Origin: Chelonoidis abingdonii
Taxonomy: Eukaryota > Chordata > Testudines > Testudinidae
Direction: 5' to 3'
DNA: 64,000 bases
Assembly (NCBI RefSeq): GCF_003597395.2
Contig: NC_133770.1
Coordinates: 15,675,559-15,739,558, forward strand
Positions 1 through 11,646 of this stretch are shown one piece after another. The position numbers and the translations under genes are program-made. The notes below the pieces were generated by a model. The model saw nothing but the letters and a program-made list of their open reading frames with translations, was not told where the DNA came from and did no database searches. The stretch's first letter is position 1, and each line of letters begins with the position of its first letter.

Positions 1-693
1 TCTCTTTAGCTGATTCAGTGTATCATCAAAAGAGCCATTGTTTAAGTACAGGGGATATTACCTTGTAGTTAGATGAGCTGCCCTTTGAAAGAGACAGTGA
101 TACACTTACATTGGGATAACTATTCCAGAATCCACCATGTCTTCTCTTCTTTTTCTGCTTTTTTCTCTCTTCTTCATCCTCTTCCTCTTCCGTCCTCTTC
201 TTCTCATTCTCCCTATGATTCATTTTTTCCCTTGTTTCTTTATCTCTTGCTCTCTCTCACTTCAAAGTTTGTTCCTTAACCACCTGTGAATATGTACTGT
301 GACACCTTCAACTGGGCTGGATTCACCAATCCACACAACTCTTATACTTCTCGTCTCCTTCCCCCATGTCCTTTCACTCTAATCGCATGGAGAGGGAGCA
401 GGAACAAAGAAAGTGTTTTACTACTAAGTGAACAGAGCCTTGGCCCTTTACATTTCAGTATATCTTTAACAGCCATGTATTAAACAAATACCTCATGGCG
501 CGGAATGGTTATTAAAACTCAACATTGTATTGAGGTTAATACATCTAAAGTAAATCCTTCTCTGAGGCACTTGTTTAAAAGGGACTTACTGATCTCCTGC
601 AGTAGATGGAGGAACTCAAAACCTTCATCATTCTAAAAATGGTGTTGCAAAATGTTACTTTTTTTCCCCTTTTTCCTTTCTGGGGTCTTTCAG
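1..693 (+). other. SCN5A: Partial intron upstream of the first visible exon
   Basis: Non-coding. It ends in a pyrimidine-rich tract (about 650-690) and the acceptor AG at 692-693. A TC-rich stretch lies around 140-260. No repeat family or open frame with recognisable similarity was seen. It is placed in the sodium channel gene only because the next exon starts in phase 0 inside the I-II linker, so earlier exons must lie upstream of the window. Confidence 0.7.
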
Positions 694-1083
694 ACTCTGC
701 TTGACATTAGCTATGGTCCAAATGCAAACTCAGTGAAGCGCAGAGCCAGCCATGGAAGTATATTCAGTTTCCGATTCCGTGGCAGAGACATTGGCTCCGA
801 AACAGATTTTGCCGACGATGAGATCAGCACTGCCGGGGAAAATGAAAGCCAGCGTGGCTCACTCTTAATTCCAAGGACTGGGAGACGTTCAAGCATGCAA
901 AGTCAAGCAAGCCATAGCTCTCGCCCTCCTACTCCAAACTGCATGCAGAATGGGAAGAGGAACAGCTCAGTGGATTGCAATGGTGTGGTTTCCTTGATAG
1001 GGGCGCACAACCCAGATGCAACATCTCCTTCAGGGTTACTACTGCCCCCAGTTATTATGGAAAACCCTGGGACAGGCGATGTG
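694..1083 (+). CDS. SCN5A: Sodium channel alpha subunit, exon coding the distal I-II cytoplasmic linker
   Basis: A 390-bp phase 0-0 exon (130 codons) between acceptor TTTCAG (ends 693) and donor GTGAGT (from 1084). It starts with TLLDIS, matching the start of the equivalent exon in other Nav channels (SLLSIR). It then has [31 protein letters not shown] and [12 protein letters not shown]. The pattern FADDE-ST, then NGVVSL, is the conserved core of the Nav I-II linker. [10 protein letters not shown] parallels the GAGDPEATSP segment of Nav1.5, which favours SCN5A over the neuronal paralogues. KRRASHGS is more like Nav1.8 (SCN10A), so paralogue identity is not closed. RRAS and RRSS are basophilic kinase-type sites, as expected for this regulated linker. 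The linker lies in the cytoplasm between domains I and II. Confidence 0.9.
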
Positions 1084-2958
1084 GTGAGTACAGTATGGTT
1101 TTTGTATAGTTTACATTCTTGTTTCTTTCACCAATGTTATTGGCATTTACTATGATATCTGTGAACAACCTCAAACAATCACCAAAATCCTCTCATACAA
1201 ACTATGTGCAGACCATGGGCCAAATCCCGCATTTGTTTGCACTCTGTGCAGCCTCAGAGAAGTCCATGAGTACTGGATGGAATTTACTGAGGCATTCTAT
1301 GTGGAGGCTAATATTTGTATTTTGGTTTTGATCTGGATTCTTTTGCTCAAAAATGTAGATATTAATGAAAAATGAAATCTCCCCATCCCATTCTTCATGT
1401 GGTAAGTGTCTGATGGGTTCCTTTTGCCATTTCCACCTTGGGCACTATCTGGTGGCCAAAACCAATATTTTAAAAATACTCCTATGTGTATTTCATTCCA
1501 TCCAGCGATTTCCACACACATGCACCCTCTGCTCCTATAGGTTCCTACCTTGATACATCTAGCCATTGGCTACTCTATAACTGTTGTGAGGAGAGAATTG
1601 CTTATAAATCCCAGGTAGCTCCCAGGGAAACTTTAGCATCCAGTTTAAATAAATCTCAGATTAGAACTGCAGATGATTAACTGGGTTTTGACTTCATACA
1701 GAGTCTTTGCCACAGAGTACTGGGCTGGAGCAACATAATAAAAATAATTGGCTTTCCTCTTGAAAGGGCCACGTCATTTTAAAAAAATAAAAATAAACAA
1801 GGATAGTGTTTTTTTAGGACCTCATTGTGCAGCATCACTTGGCAAAACATCAGCTGCCATTAGTAAGTGCCAGGTATAAGAGGCAGGTGCAGTGTGGACA
1901 AGTCGACCTGCATAACCTTGTTCATTCCCCTGTCTGCTCTGTATTTATTGTAAGATTATCAACAAGTGATATGTAAAGTAGCTTTTTCCACGGAGCTGTG
2001 CAGCTTCTTCTATTTCCAGCTTTGGACTTGAGAGGATCCTGCACCCATCTGGAGACTTCCTGATCTGCCCCCACCCAACTTGGAGAGATCCCCATAATGA
2101 GATCCCTGTAGGACCTCTAATGTTCCCCATACAACTCTCCACCTCCCTACCCCCCAGACATTCAGTACTTTCCAGCGTGTCCTCTCAGCACCCCAGTACA
2201 TTCCTGCACTACATTCCTTTTATAGAATCCATATGTGCTTCTGCTTCACTAATACAGACATTTTACAAAACCTCCAATGGGCTTACCTCTCTTCAATGTG
2301 CCATTCCGTTGCTCCCTTTCTGGAGACTTTGTGAAATGCATTTTGCTTCCCTGGACTGAGATTGTGACAGGCCCTTACACAAGCTTGCAGGGGGATGTGA
2401 GCGCACAAGGACCTTCTCCTCTTGCATGTCCTGCAAAAGGGGCTACAACAGTGGCAGTCCATGCACAACCCTGTGGGTGCACAGTGCTTCAAAGATGCTG
2501 TCAAGGGAAAGAGAGGAGCCTGACCCAGAGCTCCAACACCTCCCCTCTGTGCTGGGCTGAGGAGCAAGTCAGTGCAGGCTTCACCATCTTAAGTGATGGT
2601 GTACCCTGCAGAGTCTTGCAAATAGAGCCACTCATTGTAAACTTGAAGATGAATAGTCTGTAGTACGATTAACATTAGTATCTGTGTTCTATTTTCTGTT
2701 CCCAACATTCAAGAGAAGCATATTCCCACAAATATTTGCACCTCCATTTTATATAACTATTTTGATACATCAGTCTATTTTTAAAAACATAGAAGAAGAT
2801 GAGTTCTGAAAACTGTTGCCAGGTGAGCCATAATCAGAGACCTTAGAAATCCACTTGCCATGAAAAAACGTGGAATTTGCGTTTTTACAGAGGCGTTAGT
2901 TTTTACATTTTGTGAAAAAATAAAAACATATTAACTATTTACTAAATTTTACTGAAGT

Positions 2959-3250
2959 CAGGATGACCATATTTTCCAAAGTGAAAATGGGACACTGTAT
3001 GGGACTGACTTGAGCCACTTTTAGGTGGGGCTGACTGCCTGAGCCCAAGCACCTGTCGTCGCTGCTCACCTTTCCTCTGAACCCCCCTCGAGGAAGGGGA
3101 GGTGTCCCTCTTTTTTAGGAAAATTCGGCATTTCTCCCGTTTGCTCTTGCCATCTGAACATCATCCGTTAGCAAGAGCAAATGGAACAAATGCCCAGTTT
3201 TGCCAAAAAGGAGACTATCTCAGCCAAAACAGGACATATGGTCACCGTAG
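2959..3250. mobile_element. MITE-like DNA transposon, probably hAT-derived
   Basis: About 290 bp with imperfect terminal inverted repeats. The left end reads CAGGATGACCATATTTTCC; the right end read in reverse is CTACGGTGACCATATGTCC. The shared GGTGACCATAT motif is typical of a widespread amniote non-autonomous hAT group. There is no coding capacity. An internal hairpin (GCTCTTGCC / GCAAGAGC) lies near 3143-3178. No clear 8-bp target duplication was found, so the superfamily call is tentative. Confidence 0.55.
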
Positions 3251-5689
3251 TTCAACTGATGCTTATATATATTGTGGCTAGGGAAACCAAAGTTCAGTGT
3301 TTCATTTTAATCCTGGAAAAATGCAGATTTTTATGGGGGAAGGGGGTTATTGGAGACTTTTGGTTTTTCTAACATGGAAAACTAGGATCCCTGTTCATAT
3401 TATGTTACTGACCCTGTTAAGATCATGACAGAAGCATGGCTGTGTAGTAGCTAGAGTAGAGACCAAGCCACAAAATCCAGATGTGGATCTTTAACTCTTT
3501 GCTGTCTGAGGATATTTGGATATGGAATTTTTGTTTTGGCCCTTTAAGAAATAGAGACCATCCTCAAAATGTGGTTCAGTATCTGGGTTTGGAAGTAATG
3601 GACCATCTCTGGTTATAGCGTACAGTTATAGCGTACGCTCTGGTTATAGCGTATAGTGTAGCTGCAGAGGCATTTATTTAATGAATTATAATGCATCATT
3701 TGAAGGAAAGGTGGAAAATGAGTATAGTTCCCAATAATAAATAAAAGACAAAACTAAAGCCATTAAAATAAATTACATATTTAATCATACAGATAATGGG
3801 ATTCTGAGATAATGCAGTATGCCCATTATAATTTTTAATTCATTTTTATTTATTTAAAGTTTATTAAGGTTGATCTAATACAACAAACTTTACAGTTTAC
3901 TTTGATTCAGTTTAACTTTCTATGAAGCATGCCACAACTGGAACAGCTATGAAGTACAAGGTTTATGAAGGATCATTTACTTATGTGTTTATGAAAATAG
4001 CCTGAAACAAATCAGAAAAATGATGATAGTTTAGTGGTGTTCCCTCTTTCGTCTGTGCGTGTCACTCCTGCAAGGTGCCAAGCACCCGCCATCTCCTGCG
4101 GTCAGAACTTCAGAGGGGACATTTGGTGCTTTGCAGAACTGGGTTCTTAGGGAAATTTTGAACTCTGCTAGCATTGCTCTTTATTTGCCAACTTCTTTTA
4201 AAAATATATGTTGAAAATTAACTGGGCTAGATGGTGGAAGGGAGCGCTGCTGGCACTTCTGTGGTTGTCTAGGAAATAACGCCAAGGCACTATAGCAACA
4301 GATGTTCATTTAGTGATGCAATGTGAGGATGTTGTGTCTTCTGTGAAACAGGTTTAATATCTAATCTATCCAGAAAATGTGAGATGGAGTTAAAAGCTAA
4401 TTGGCAGCAAGCCCAGCTTAAAGATTCATTATTTAAGAGAACTGTAAGCACTGTGCACAAATTAACTAAACTGTGGAGCAAATGCAGAACAGCGGATAAA
4501 TTGAACAATACTGTGTGTTTTGAGATAAAATGGCTCTCCTCTTGGTTTATTGTTTGTATGTTTTTAGTTTTCTTTCAAACATTTTTAAATGAATTATGTT
4601 GCTGAAGAATGAAGTTTTCTGTTTATAAAAAAAAATCAGATACAGCAATAGTGAAGCTGCGAGTTTCTCCATGCTACTAATGTGTCTTAACTCCTGACTT
4701 GAAAGGTCCATTGCTTGAAGTGTGAGGGTAGTCCACCTGATGTTAATGCATTCCCTGAAATGATGGAACCAATGCAACAATGAGTTTTGGGGAGTTCACA
4801 CCTTACAACTTTCATCCTCTATAATTTTGCAAGGATATTTATTTAGACGTTTCTGCGGTGGTCACCACATTAAAAAGATTTGAGTATCTACATTTTTGAG
4901 TGCCCAGACTGAGACACAGCAGGCCCCGATTTCAGATTTCAGGTCCTCAGCACCTTATGAAAATTGTTCCCATTTAAGGTTTCTCAAACTGATCACTCAA
5001 AACCTGAGGCATGCAAAACCATTAATCACTTGTGAAAATATTTGTTTGTCTATAGGTTTGGCTGGAGTAACTTTTGTCCTGCAGATTTTATGCCAGGTAC
5101 AGTAGTTCAGATCCTGATGAACAACTTGGCGGCTATGTGCTGTTCAGCTGCCAACCACGGGTTAAGTCAAGATCCTGCCTATCTTTCGGAGTGGGAAACA
5201 TATGTTCCTTACTATTTTCCATATGATTGTCTGCAGCAGAGTTTGTTACTGTATCTGAGTGTCCAGGCTTGTGACCTACATGAGTGGTCTGAGAAACCTT
5301 GGTCTGCTACAGAGATGGGTGGCTCTTAGATGAATGCATAAACTACAGAAGTCAGATCCAAAAGTTGTATGTTCTGCACCAAGGGGTAGGGAAGGGATTA
5401 GCTGTTAGGCACAGACAGTTGTGATGCTGCATCAATAGGGAACCAAGTTTCTTTGTTTTTCCTGTCCTCTCTCTAATTCGCAAATACAACTACCAAAACA
5501 GTGCAGAGATCACGTAATCTGAGTGGCCCATGTTTGGGACCGTTAGTTCTGTCATTGAGAGAGACTCCATAGTCAGCAAACGAGATGTTCATCGATAGTG
5601 TTTATGTACATCTATACTGGTGGCACTGTGCTTGCTCTCAAGCTGCTCTGCCTGTTTGACTAAACCACCATGCAGTTAGATGTACAGCG

Positions 5690-5939
5690 TAAGGCCTGCT
5701 CTACACTAGAAAATTAAGTCAGTTTAACTGCATTGCTCAGCGGTGTACAAAACCCACACTCCTGAGTGATGGTTAAGCCAACCTAACACCCAGTGCAGAC
5801 AGCACTAGGTCAGCAGAAGAATTCTTCCATTGAGCTAGCTACAGCCTCTGGAGGAGGTTGATTACTTATGCTGATGGAAGACTGTAGTGTTCTGACGCTA
5901 CTGACGCACTGTAGTGTTTTAAGTGTTGACATACCCTAA
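5690..5939. mobile_element. MITE with TAA direct repeats, PIF/Harbinger-like
   Basis: The element lies between two TAA triplets (5690-5692 and 5937-5939). Terminal inverted repeats are diverged: GGCCTGCTCTACACT on the left, and GGGTATGTCAACACT from the right end read in reverse. The 3-bp TAA duplication fits PIF/Harbinger insertions. The same terminal type occurs at 57146-57426 and probably at 26873-27447. No coding capacity. Confidence 0.5.
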
Positions 5940-6161
5940 GTAACACCAAGAGCAGCTTCCCTCTGCAAGGAACAGAGAATTGTGAAGGCAATTGCTTCTT
6001 TGCTACATGTTTCTTCACAATTCACCACACTTATTGATACTTACATGCCAGATAAAAACACCTGAAAAACTGAAGAAAGGAAGATAAAATTCTCAGGCAC
6101 TTGTACTTGCCAAAACAACAGCTTATTTGTCAGCTTGCAGTCTAGAAAAACACATTGAGAT

Positions 6162-6364
6162 TGGGGGGAGGGATAGCTCAGTGAGTTGAGCATTGGCTTG
6201 CTAAATCCAGGGTTGTGAGTTCAGCCCTTGAGGGGGCCACTTAGGAATCTGGGGCAAAAATCAGTACTTGGTCCTGCTAGTGAAGGCAGGGGGCTGGACT
6301 CAATGACCTTTCAAGGTCCTTTCCAGTTCTAGGAGATGGGTGTATCTCCAATTATTATTTATTA
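6162..6364 (+). mobile_element. tRNA-derived SINE, Cry-like (turtle)
   Basis: A tRNA-like head carries an A-box-like stretch (TAGCTCAGTGAGTTGAGCAT, about 6174) and a B-box-like stretch (GGTTGTGAGTTCAGCCC, about 6211), as in internal RNA polymerase III promoters. A unique body follows. The 3' part (GGGCTGGACTCAATGACCTT, then CAAGGTCCTTTCCAG) looks like a CR1-type LINE tail, and the end is a short ATT-rich repeat. This layout matches the Cry SINEs of cryptodiran turtles. It is not a functional tRNA gene because it lacks a cloverleaf after the B box. Confidence 0.75.
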
Positions 6365-6970
6365 TGAGGAACAAAGTAATGTAATCTGCACGCACCCTGA
6401 GGAAAGGTAGCCCCATGTCAGACAATGGCAGCTCAGTTACAAGAGAGGAATGGACATAGAATTCCAGACATGGTTTGTGAGTTCACTCCAAGTTAAGTCT
6501 GAGTAGTGAGCTCTCTTGGAAATTTCCAGTATATTTGATATAACACATGTTAAGTGGGGCCTGATCCTGTTGTTGCACCCATTGTATTTACATAGTGTAA
6601 TTCTGTTGACTTCATTGGAGTTACCCTTGGTGTACACCAAAGTAAGAGAGAGAGAAATTAGGCTCTTGTAAGTTCTGAAGGTTATGTCCTTTCCTCTCCT
6701 CAGGCATGCTGAGCACTGTTCTGGGATGCCTGGGGTATTGGTCCTTGGTCTTTAAAAGAAAATGCTTATGAATTAAACAAGCAAATTGATGCCATGCTGC
6801 CAGCTTAAGCCTCAGTACATTTGCACCACAATTATTTGTACTAAGGTGTCCAATTGCTTTGTTGTGCCTTGGTAAGAATTTTCTTCATTATTTAAAAGGT
6901 TAGAATAACATCTTGCGCACAGCAGGCTGATCAGTTTGAACAGAACTATATTAATGGGCTGTAGCAATGC

Positions 6971-7156
6971 TCTTTTCTTCTTCGAGTGATTGCTCATATC
7001 CATTCCAGTTAGGTGTGTGCGCCGTGCGTGCACGTTCGTTGGAAGATTTTTACCCTAGCAACTCCGGTGGGTCGGCAGGTCACCCCCTGGAGTGGCGCCA
7101 TTATGGCGCTGGATATATACCCCTGCCGACCTGACCGTTCCTCGGTTCCTTCTTAC
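6971..7156. repeat. Left inverted terminal repeat of the DIRS element
   Basis: It pairs in reverse with 14002-14199 over most of its length, apart from the outermost tens of bases, where the two ends differ as expected for DIRS. It contains GATATATA (about 7112-7119), a TATA-like motif, so it may act as the element promoter. A 7-1-7 perfect inverted repeat GCGCCAT-T-ATGGCGC lies at 7095-7109. Confidence 0.85.
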
Positions 7157-7356
7157 CACCCGTGTCGGTCGTTGGAACAGTGGAGCGCGGCTTAGCTGTC
7201 CTCCACTTCCCTAGCTTCTCCTTGTTCACTTGATATCTTGTTATATATAGTTAATTAGTATATAGTGTAATTAGTTTTATAGTTCTTAGTTAGTTAGTGT
7301 ACATAGTTTAGCGGGGTTTGGGCATTAGCCCTTCCCCGCACCCGGTGCCGGGGCTT

Positions 7357-9720
7357 ATGCCCGGTTCACTGGGATTTAAGCCGTGCTCGGCCTGTAAGAA
7401 GCCGATGCCCACGAGCGATCCCCATGACTCTTGCCTAAAGTGCCTGGGGGAATCGCACATTTCCAATAAGTGCCGCATTTGTAAGGCTTTTAAGCCGCAG
7501 ACAAAAGAGGAGAGGGACTCTTGCTTAAAGACTCTCTTTATGGAGGCAGCTCTAAACCCTCCGTCCTCGGCACTGAGCGTTGACAGTGCTTCTCCGGCAC
7601 CGGACCACGCTGGCTCCGCCAAAACACCTCGACACCGGCCTTCTCCGGTGCAGAGACCTGATCGTAGGCTCTCGGCTCCCACCACACCTGCGGCGCAGAC
7701 TCGTTCAGATCGCCCACCACCTACTCCTGCTGTGGCACCGATGACTGTGGTACTGTCGACTCCGGTTCCAAGAGGGCCGTCGAGTCCGGTCCTTGAAAGC
7801 TCCCCTCAGAGGCCTGTGGTTGAGCTTGTGGTCCCCTCCACACTGGAGACATTAGCCTGGGCCAGGAACCTGACTGAGATGACTGAGTCTGCCCTGCCTC
7901 AACCCCCGGCACCGCCGGTGTGGGTATTGCATTCCAGAGGCAAGCCAGCTGCTATGAGACCTCCTTCGATGGACTCGACAAGCCAGCACCACTCTCGATC
8001 CAGGTCCCGGCACTGCTCGATGGCTTTCGGACAGTCCCAGTCGAGATGCCGCTCACAGTCCCAGTACAGCTCACCTAGGCGGTACCAGTCGCACTCGCAG
8101 CACCAATCTACCTCTCGTCCTGCCCGGTACTCTTGGTACCGCTCCGGCTCTAGGCATCACTCCCGGAACCGAGACTCTCACAGCCAGTCCCGCCGCAGAC
8201 CGTCGAGATCCAGGTCGACCTCCCGGCACCGCGCTGGTTGCAGGTCCCGATCTCGTTCTCGGCACTGCTATGGCTCCCAGTACCGATCCCCGGCACCGAG
8301 GAGATCTCCAGCGGTGAGAGCAAAGGATTCATACCAGCCTCACTCGGCTCCTCCTTGGCTGTCCCGGCATCCTTCCGTGTCCTCTCAGGAGGACAGTGTA
8401 TACGCCCTGGACACTGATGTGCCTGCTGTGTTGTTTCAGGAGCCCCAACCTCAAGATCATGGCCTGCAGCAATGGAGTTTCTGGATGCCTTGGGCGTACC
8501 ATCAGGCTCAAGGCTCTCAACCAGGTCAATCGCGTTCAGTCACCTCAGAGCACTGGGCGCCGGAAGCCACAATCACCCGTCCCCCTTCTCCCCCTATGGA
8601 GGAAGGGTTGACCCAGCCTCAGGATTCCCACATCCCCGGGGAGACACAGTCCATCCTTCAGGCAGAATCCTCATCAAACCCTCTGGTTCCAGGTCTCTCC
8701 TCTTCATCCTCCCCTGACGAGGCTGTAGCTGGAACCTCTTCTATTGGCCCTCCACCGACTGACCTCAGGACCCACCAGGACCTCCTCAGGCGTGTTGCAC
8801 AAAATATGATCTTGCAAGCCAAGGAGGTCCTGGAGGTACAGGACCCAGTGGTGGACATCTTGTCATCAGATGCCCCCACTAGAGTGGCTCTTCCTTTCAT
8901 TAGGACCATACAGGCCAATGCCACTACCATCTGGCAGTCTCCGGCCTCTGTCCCACCGGTGGCGCGAGGAGTTGAGCATAAATATAGGGTGCCCTCCAAG
9001 GGCTATGAATATCTCTATGTCCATCCTCCTCCCTGCTCCCTCGTTGTCCAGTCGATCAATGAGAGGGAACGCCATGGTCAGCAGGCGCCAGCCCCTAAAT
9101 CAAAGGAGGCGAGACGCATGGACTTGCTAGGGCGCCAAGTCTATTCGGCAGGGGCTCTCCAACTCCGCATGTCCAGCCAGCAAGCCCTCCTTAGCCGCTG
9201 TAGTTATAACACGTGGGTGGCAGCGGATAAATTCAAGGAGTTGCTTCCACAAGATGCCCGGCAGGAGTTCTCAGCCATCCTCGACGAAGGAAAGAAGGTG
9301 GCAAGAACTTCCCTCCAGGCTTCTCTGGACGCCGCGGACGCAGCTGCCAGGACTCTGGCCTCTGGCGTGACCATGCGCCGTATCTCGTGGCTGCAGGTTT
9401 CCGGCCTCCCCCCGGAGCTCCAACACGTGATCCAGGATCTCCCATTTGAGGGCCAAGGGCTATTTTTGGACAAAACTGACCCTAGGCTGCAGAGCCTAAA
9501 AGACAACAGGGTTATTATGCGCTCGTTAGGGATGCACATGCCGGTGACCCAGCGCAGGCCCTTCCGGTCCCAACCGCACCGCCCTTACCCTCAGCCCCGG
9601 CAAAGGCAAGACTTCGCCAGACGGCGAGGCAGAACCGGTCGCCGAAGACAATCGGGCAACCAAGGGGGCCAAAACCAAAGCTCCTCAAAGCCTTTCTCAG
9701 GGCCAAAGCCTTCCTTTTGA
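7357..9720 (+). CDS. DIRS gag-like protein
   Basis: Open reading frame of 787 codons from the first ATG (7357); the same frame is open upstream to about 7318 without an ATG. Near the N-terminus is a Cys/His-rich segment: CSAC, then CLKC, then GESH, then CRIC, about residues 10-42, a zinc-knuckle-like layout. A proline-rich region follows. Then comes a long Ser/Arg/Gln/His-rich low-complexity region (roughly residues 210-320), suggestive of RNA binding. The C-terminal third is more ordered and ends in a basic RRGRTGRRRQ-type tail. The C-terminal part (KFKELLPQ to the tail) is clearly similar to a second decayed copy at 48515-48990, which supports selection on this protein within the family. 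It is expected to bind and package element RNA; that role is inferred from position. It is uninterrupted, unlike pol downstream. Confidence 0.85.
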   Translation: MPGSLGFKPCSACKKPMPTSDPHDSCLKCLGESHISNKCRICKAFKPQTKEERDSCLKTLFMEAALNPPSSALSVDSASPAPDHAGSAKTPRHRPSPVQRPDRRLSAPTTPAAQTRSDRPPPTPAVAPMTVVLSTPVPRGPSSPVLESSPQRPVVELVVPSTLETLAWARNLTEMTESALPQPPAPPVWVLHSRGKPAAMRPPSMDSTSQHHSRSRSRHCSMAFGQSQSRCRSQSQYSSPRRYQSHSQHQSTSRPARYSWYRSGSRHHSRNRDSHSQSRRRPSRSRSTSRHRAGCRSRSRSRHCYGSQYRSPAPRRSPAVRAKDSYQPHSAPPWLSRHPSVSSQEDSVYALDTDVPAVLFQEPQPQDHGLQQWSFWMPWAYHQAQGSQPGQSRSVTSEHWAPEATITRPPSPPMEEGLTQPQDSHIPGETQSILQAESSSNPLVPGLSSSSSPDEAVAGTSSIGPPPTDLRTHQDLLRRVAQNMILQAKEVLEVQDPVVDILSSDAPTRVALPFIRTIQANATTIWQSPASVPPVARGVEHKYRVPSKGYEYLYVHPPPCSLVVQSINERERHGQQAPAPKSKEARRMDLLGRQVYSAGALQLRMSSQQALLSRCSYNTWVAADKFKELLPQDARQEFSAILDEGKKVARTSLQASLDAADAAARTLASGVTMRRISWLQVSGLPPELQHVIQDLPFEGQGLFLDKTDPRLQSLKDNRVIMRSLGMHMPVTQRRPFRSQPHRPYPQPRQRQDFARRRGRTGRRRQSGNQGGQNQSSSKPFSGPKPSF

Positions 9721-9721
9721 A

Positions 9722-11646
9722 GGTGCACCCGAGGGCGTTGTATCAGTTTCTTTAAAAGATCCGTCCCCTCCCTTTTCCAACCGTCTTTCCTTTTTCCTCC
9801 CTACACGGTCCCAGGTAACATCAGACCGTTGGGTCTTACGCACGCTGTAATTTGGATACCACCTCCAATTTATTTCAAGCCCCCCCCTCTCCGGCCCCCT
9901 TCCTTGTCCCTGTTCAGGGACCCCTCTCACGAGCATCTCCTCCTGCAGGAGGTGCAATCGCTCCTCGCCAAAGAAGCCATAGAGGAGGTGCTGGAGCACG
10001 AGCGGTGCAAGGGGTTTTACTCCTGCTACTTCCTAATCCCCAAAGCAAAGGGAGGTATCAGACCCATCTTCTATCTGTGAGAACTCAACAGATACATGAT
10101 AAAGTTGAAGTTCCGTATGGTATCCCTGGGGACCATTATCCCATCCCTGGATCCTGGAGACTGGTTTGCTGCCCTCGACATGAAAGATGCCTACTTCCAC
10201 ATAGCCATCTTCCCACCTCACAGGAGGTTCCTCCGGTTTGTGGCCAACTGCCGACATTTGCAGTTCGCGGTCCTCCCGTTCAGACTCTCTACAGCCCCAA
10301 GAGTATTCACCAAATGTATGGCTGTAGTCGCTGCCCACCTCCGCCACAGTCGGATACATGTGTTTCCGTATCTAGGTGACTGGCTCATCCACGGGACCTC
10401 CGAGGCACGTGTCCTCAGTCACATCCGCATTGTCAAGGACCTTTTCCTACATCTCGGTCTAATGATCAGTGCGGAAAAATCGACTCTGATCCCCACTCAG
10501 AGGATAGAATTTATCGGCGCTACCCTGGACTCCACTCTTGCCAAAGCCTGTCTACCACTGCCACGATTCCAGGCCATGGCAGCCATCCTCCGGAGTCTGT
10601 GAGCAGCACCGTTGACCTCGGTGCGCACTTGCCTCGCTCTCCTGGGCCACATGGCGGCCTGTACATTTGTAACAAACTACGCCAGACTGCGCCTTCGGCC
10701 CCTCCAGTCCTGGCTCAACTCACAATACCAACCAGCCAGGGATCCTCTGGACATGGTCATTACCATTCCCCCGACCGTCCTAGACTCCTTACAGTGGTGG
10801 CTGAACCCATCCATGGTACGTGCAGGGCTCCCATTCCATCCGCCCCAGCCCTCGGCGTCCCTGACAATGGACGCGTCATCCCTGGGTTGGGGAGTTCACC
10901 TCGGACACCTACGCACCCAAGGGCTTTGGTCATCTCAAGAGCTGACCCTCCACATCAATGTCCGGGAGCTGAGAGCGGTCCGTCTCGCTTGCCAGACGTT
11001 CCGACAGCACCTACAGGGCCGTTGTGTGTCAATATTCACCGACAACACAATGGCCATGCACTATATAAACAAGCAGGGCGGCACGAGATCTTCGCCCCTG
11101 TGTCAAGAAACCTTACGACTTTGGGACTTCTGCATAGCCCACTCTATACACCTCATCACATCCTTTCTCCCGGCAGTTCGGAACACGCTGGCGGATCGCC
11201 TCAGCAGATCCCTCCTTTCCCACAAATGGTCACTTCACCCGGACGTTGCTCTTTCGCTCTTCCGGAGGTGGGGATTTCCCTGGATAGACCTCTTTGTGTC
11301 TCGCGGGAACAGGAAATGCCAGACGTTCTGCTCCGTTTAAGGCCTCTCAGCGGATTCGGTGGTGGACACCTTCCTTATACGGTGGACGACACACCTGCTC
11401 TACGCCTTCCCACCATTTCCGCTCGTCCACAGGGTCCTACTGAAAATACGCAGGGACAAAGCCTGCTTATCCATGATGCTCCAGCGTGCTCGGCAGCACT
11501 GGTACAGCCATGTGCTAGACTGTTCCGGTAAGCTTGACCCTGTTCCCCGTACCTCTTCATGGATACCTGATAACATCAGGACCACGGCCAAAACTGCGTC
11601 ACCCGAGACCTCATCCTCCTCACAGACATGGCTCCTGCGTGGCTGA
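9722..11646 (+). pseudogene. DIRS pol: RT-RNase H-(MTase-like), broken
   Basis: The N-terminal part (TSDRWVLRTL, then FGYHLQFISSPP) is read in the frame starting at 9722, overlapping the end of gag, and has a TAA at 9848. Similarity then moves to the frame of 9721 at or after a run of eight C (9880-9887), implying a small indel. RT motifs follow: FYSCYFLIPKAKGGIRPI, AALDMKDAYFHIAI, LPFRLSTAPRVF and FPYLGDWL, where the first Asp of the catalytic pair is Gly (10375-10377). RNase H follows with TMDASS, VREL and FTDNTMAM as acidic positions. A segment with LYAFPPF resembles the (N/D)PP(F/Y) motif of the methyltransferase-like domain of DIRS pol. Further stops are TGA 10078, TGA 10600 and TAA 11338; the TGA codons fit CGA decay. 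It would have been the polymerase making element DNA. Confidence 0.88.

Noticed and set aside
1084..1155. Continuation of the first exon's frame past 1083
   Set aside because: A consensus donor GTGAGT follows 1083 and the standard Nav exon ends here in phase 0.
6162..6240. tRNA gene
   Set aside because: The A and B boxes are present but the sequence lacks a cloverleaf and runs on into a SINE body with a LINE-like tail.
7308..9999. Several minus-strand open frames across gag
   Set aside because: Mirror frames of a GC-rich coding region with no independent similarity.
10599..11531. 310-codon open frame overlapping RNase H
   Set aside because: Shadow frame of pol; the RNase H motifs are in the other frame.
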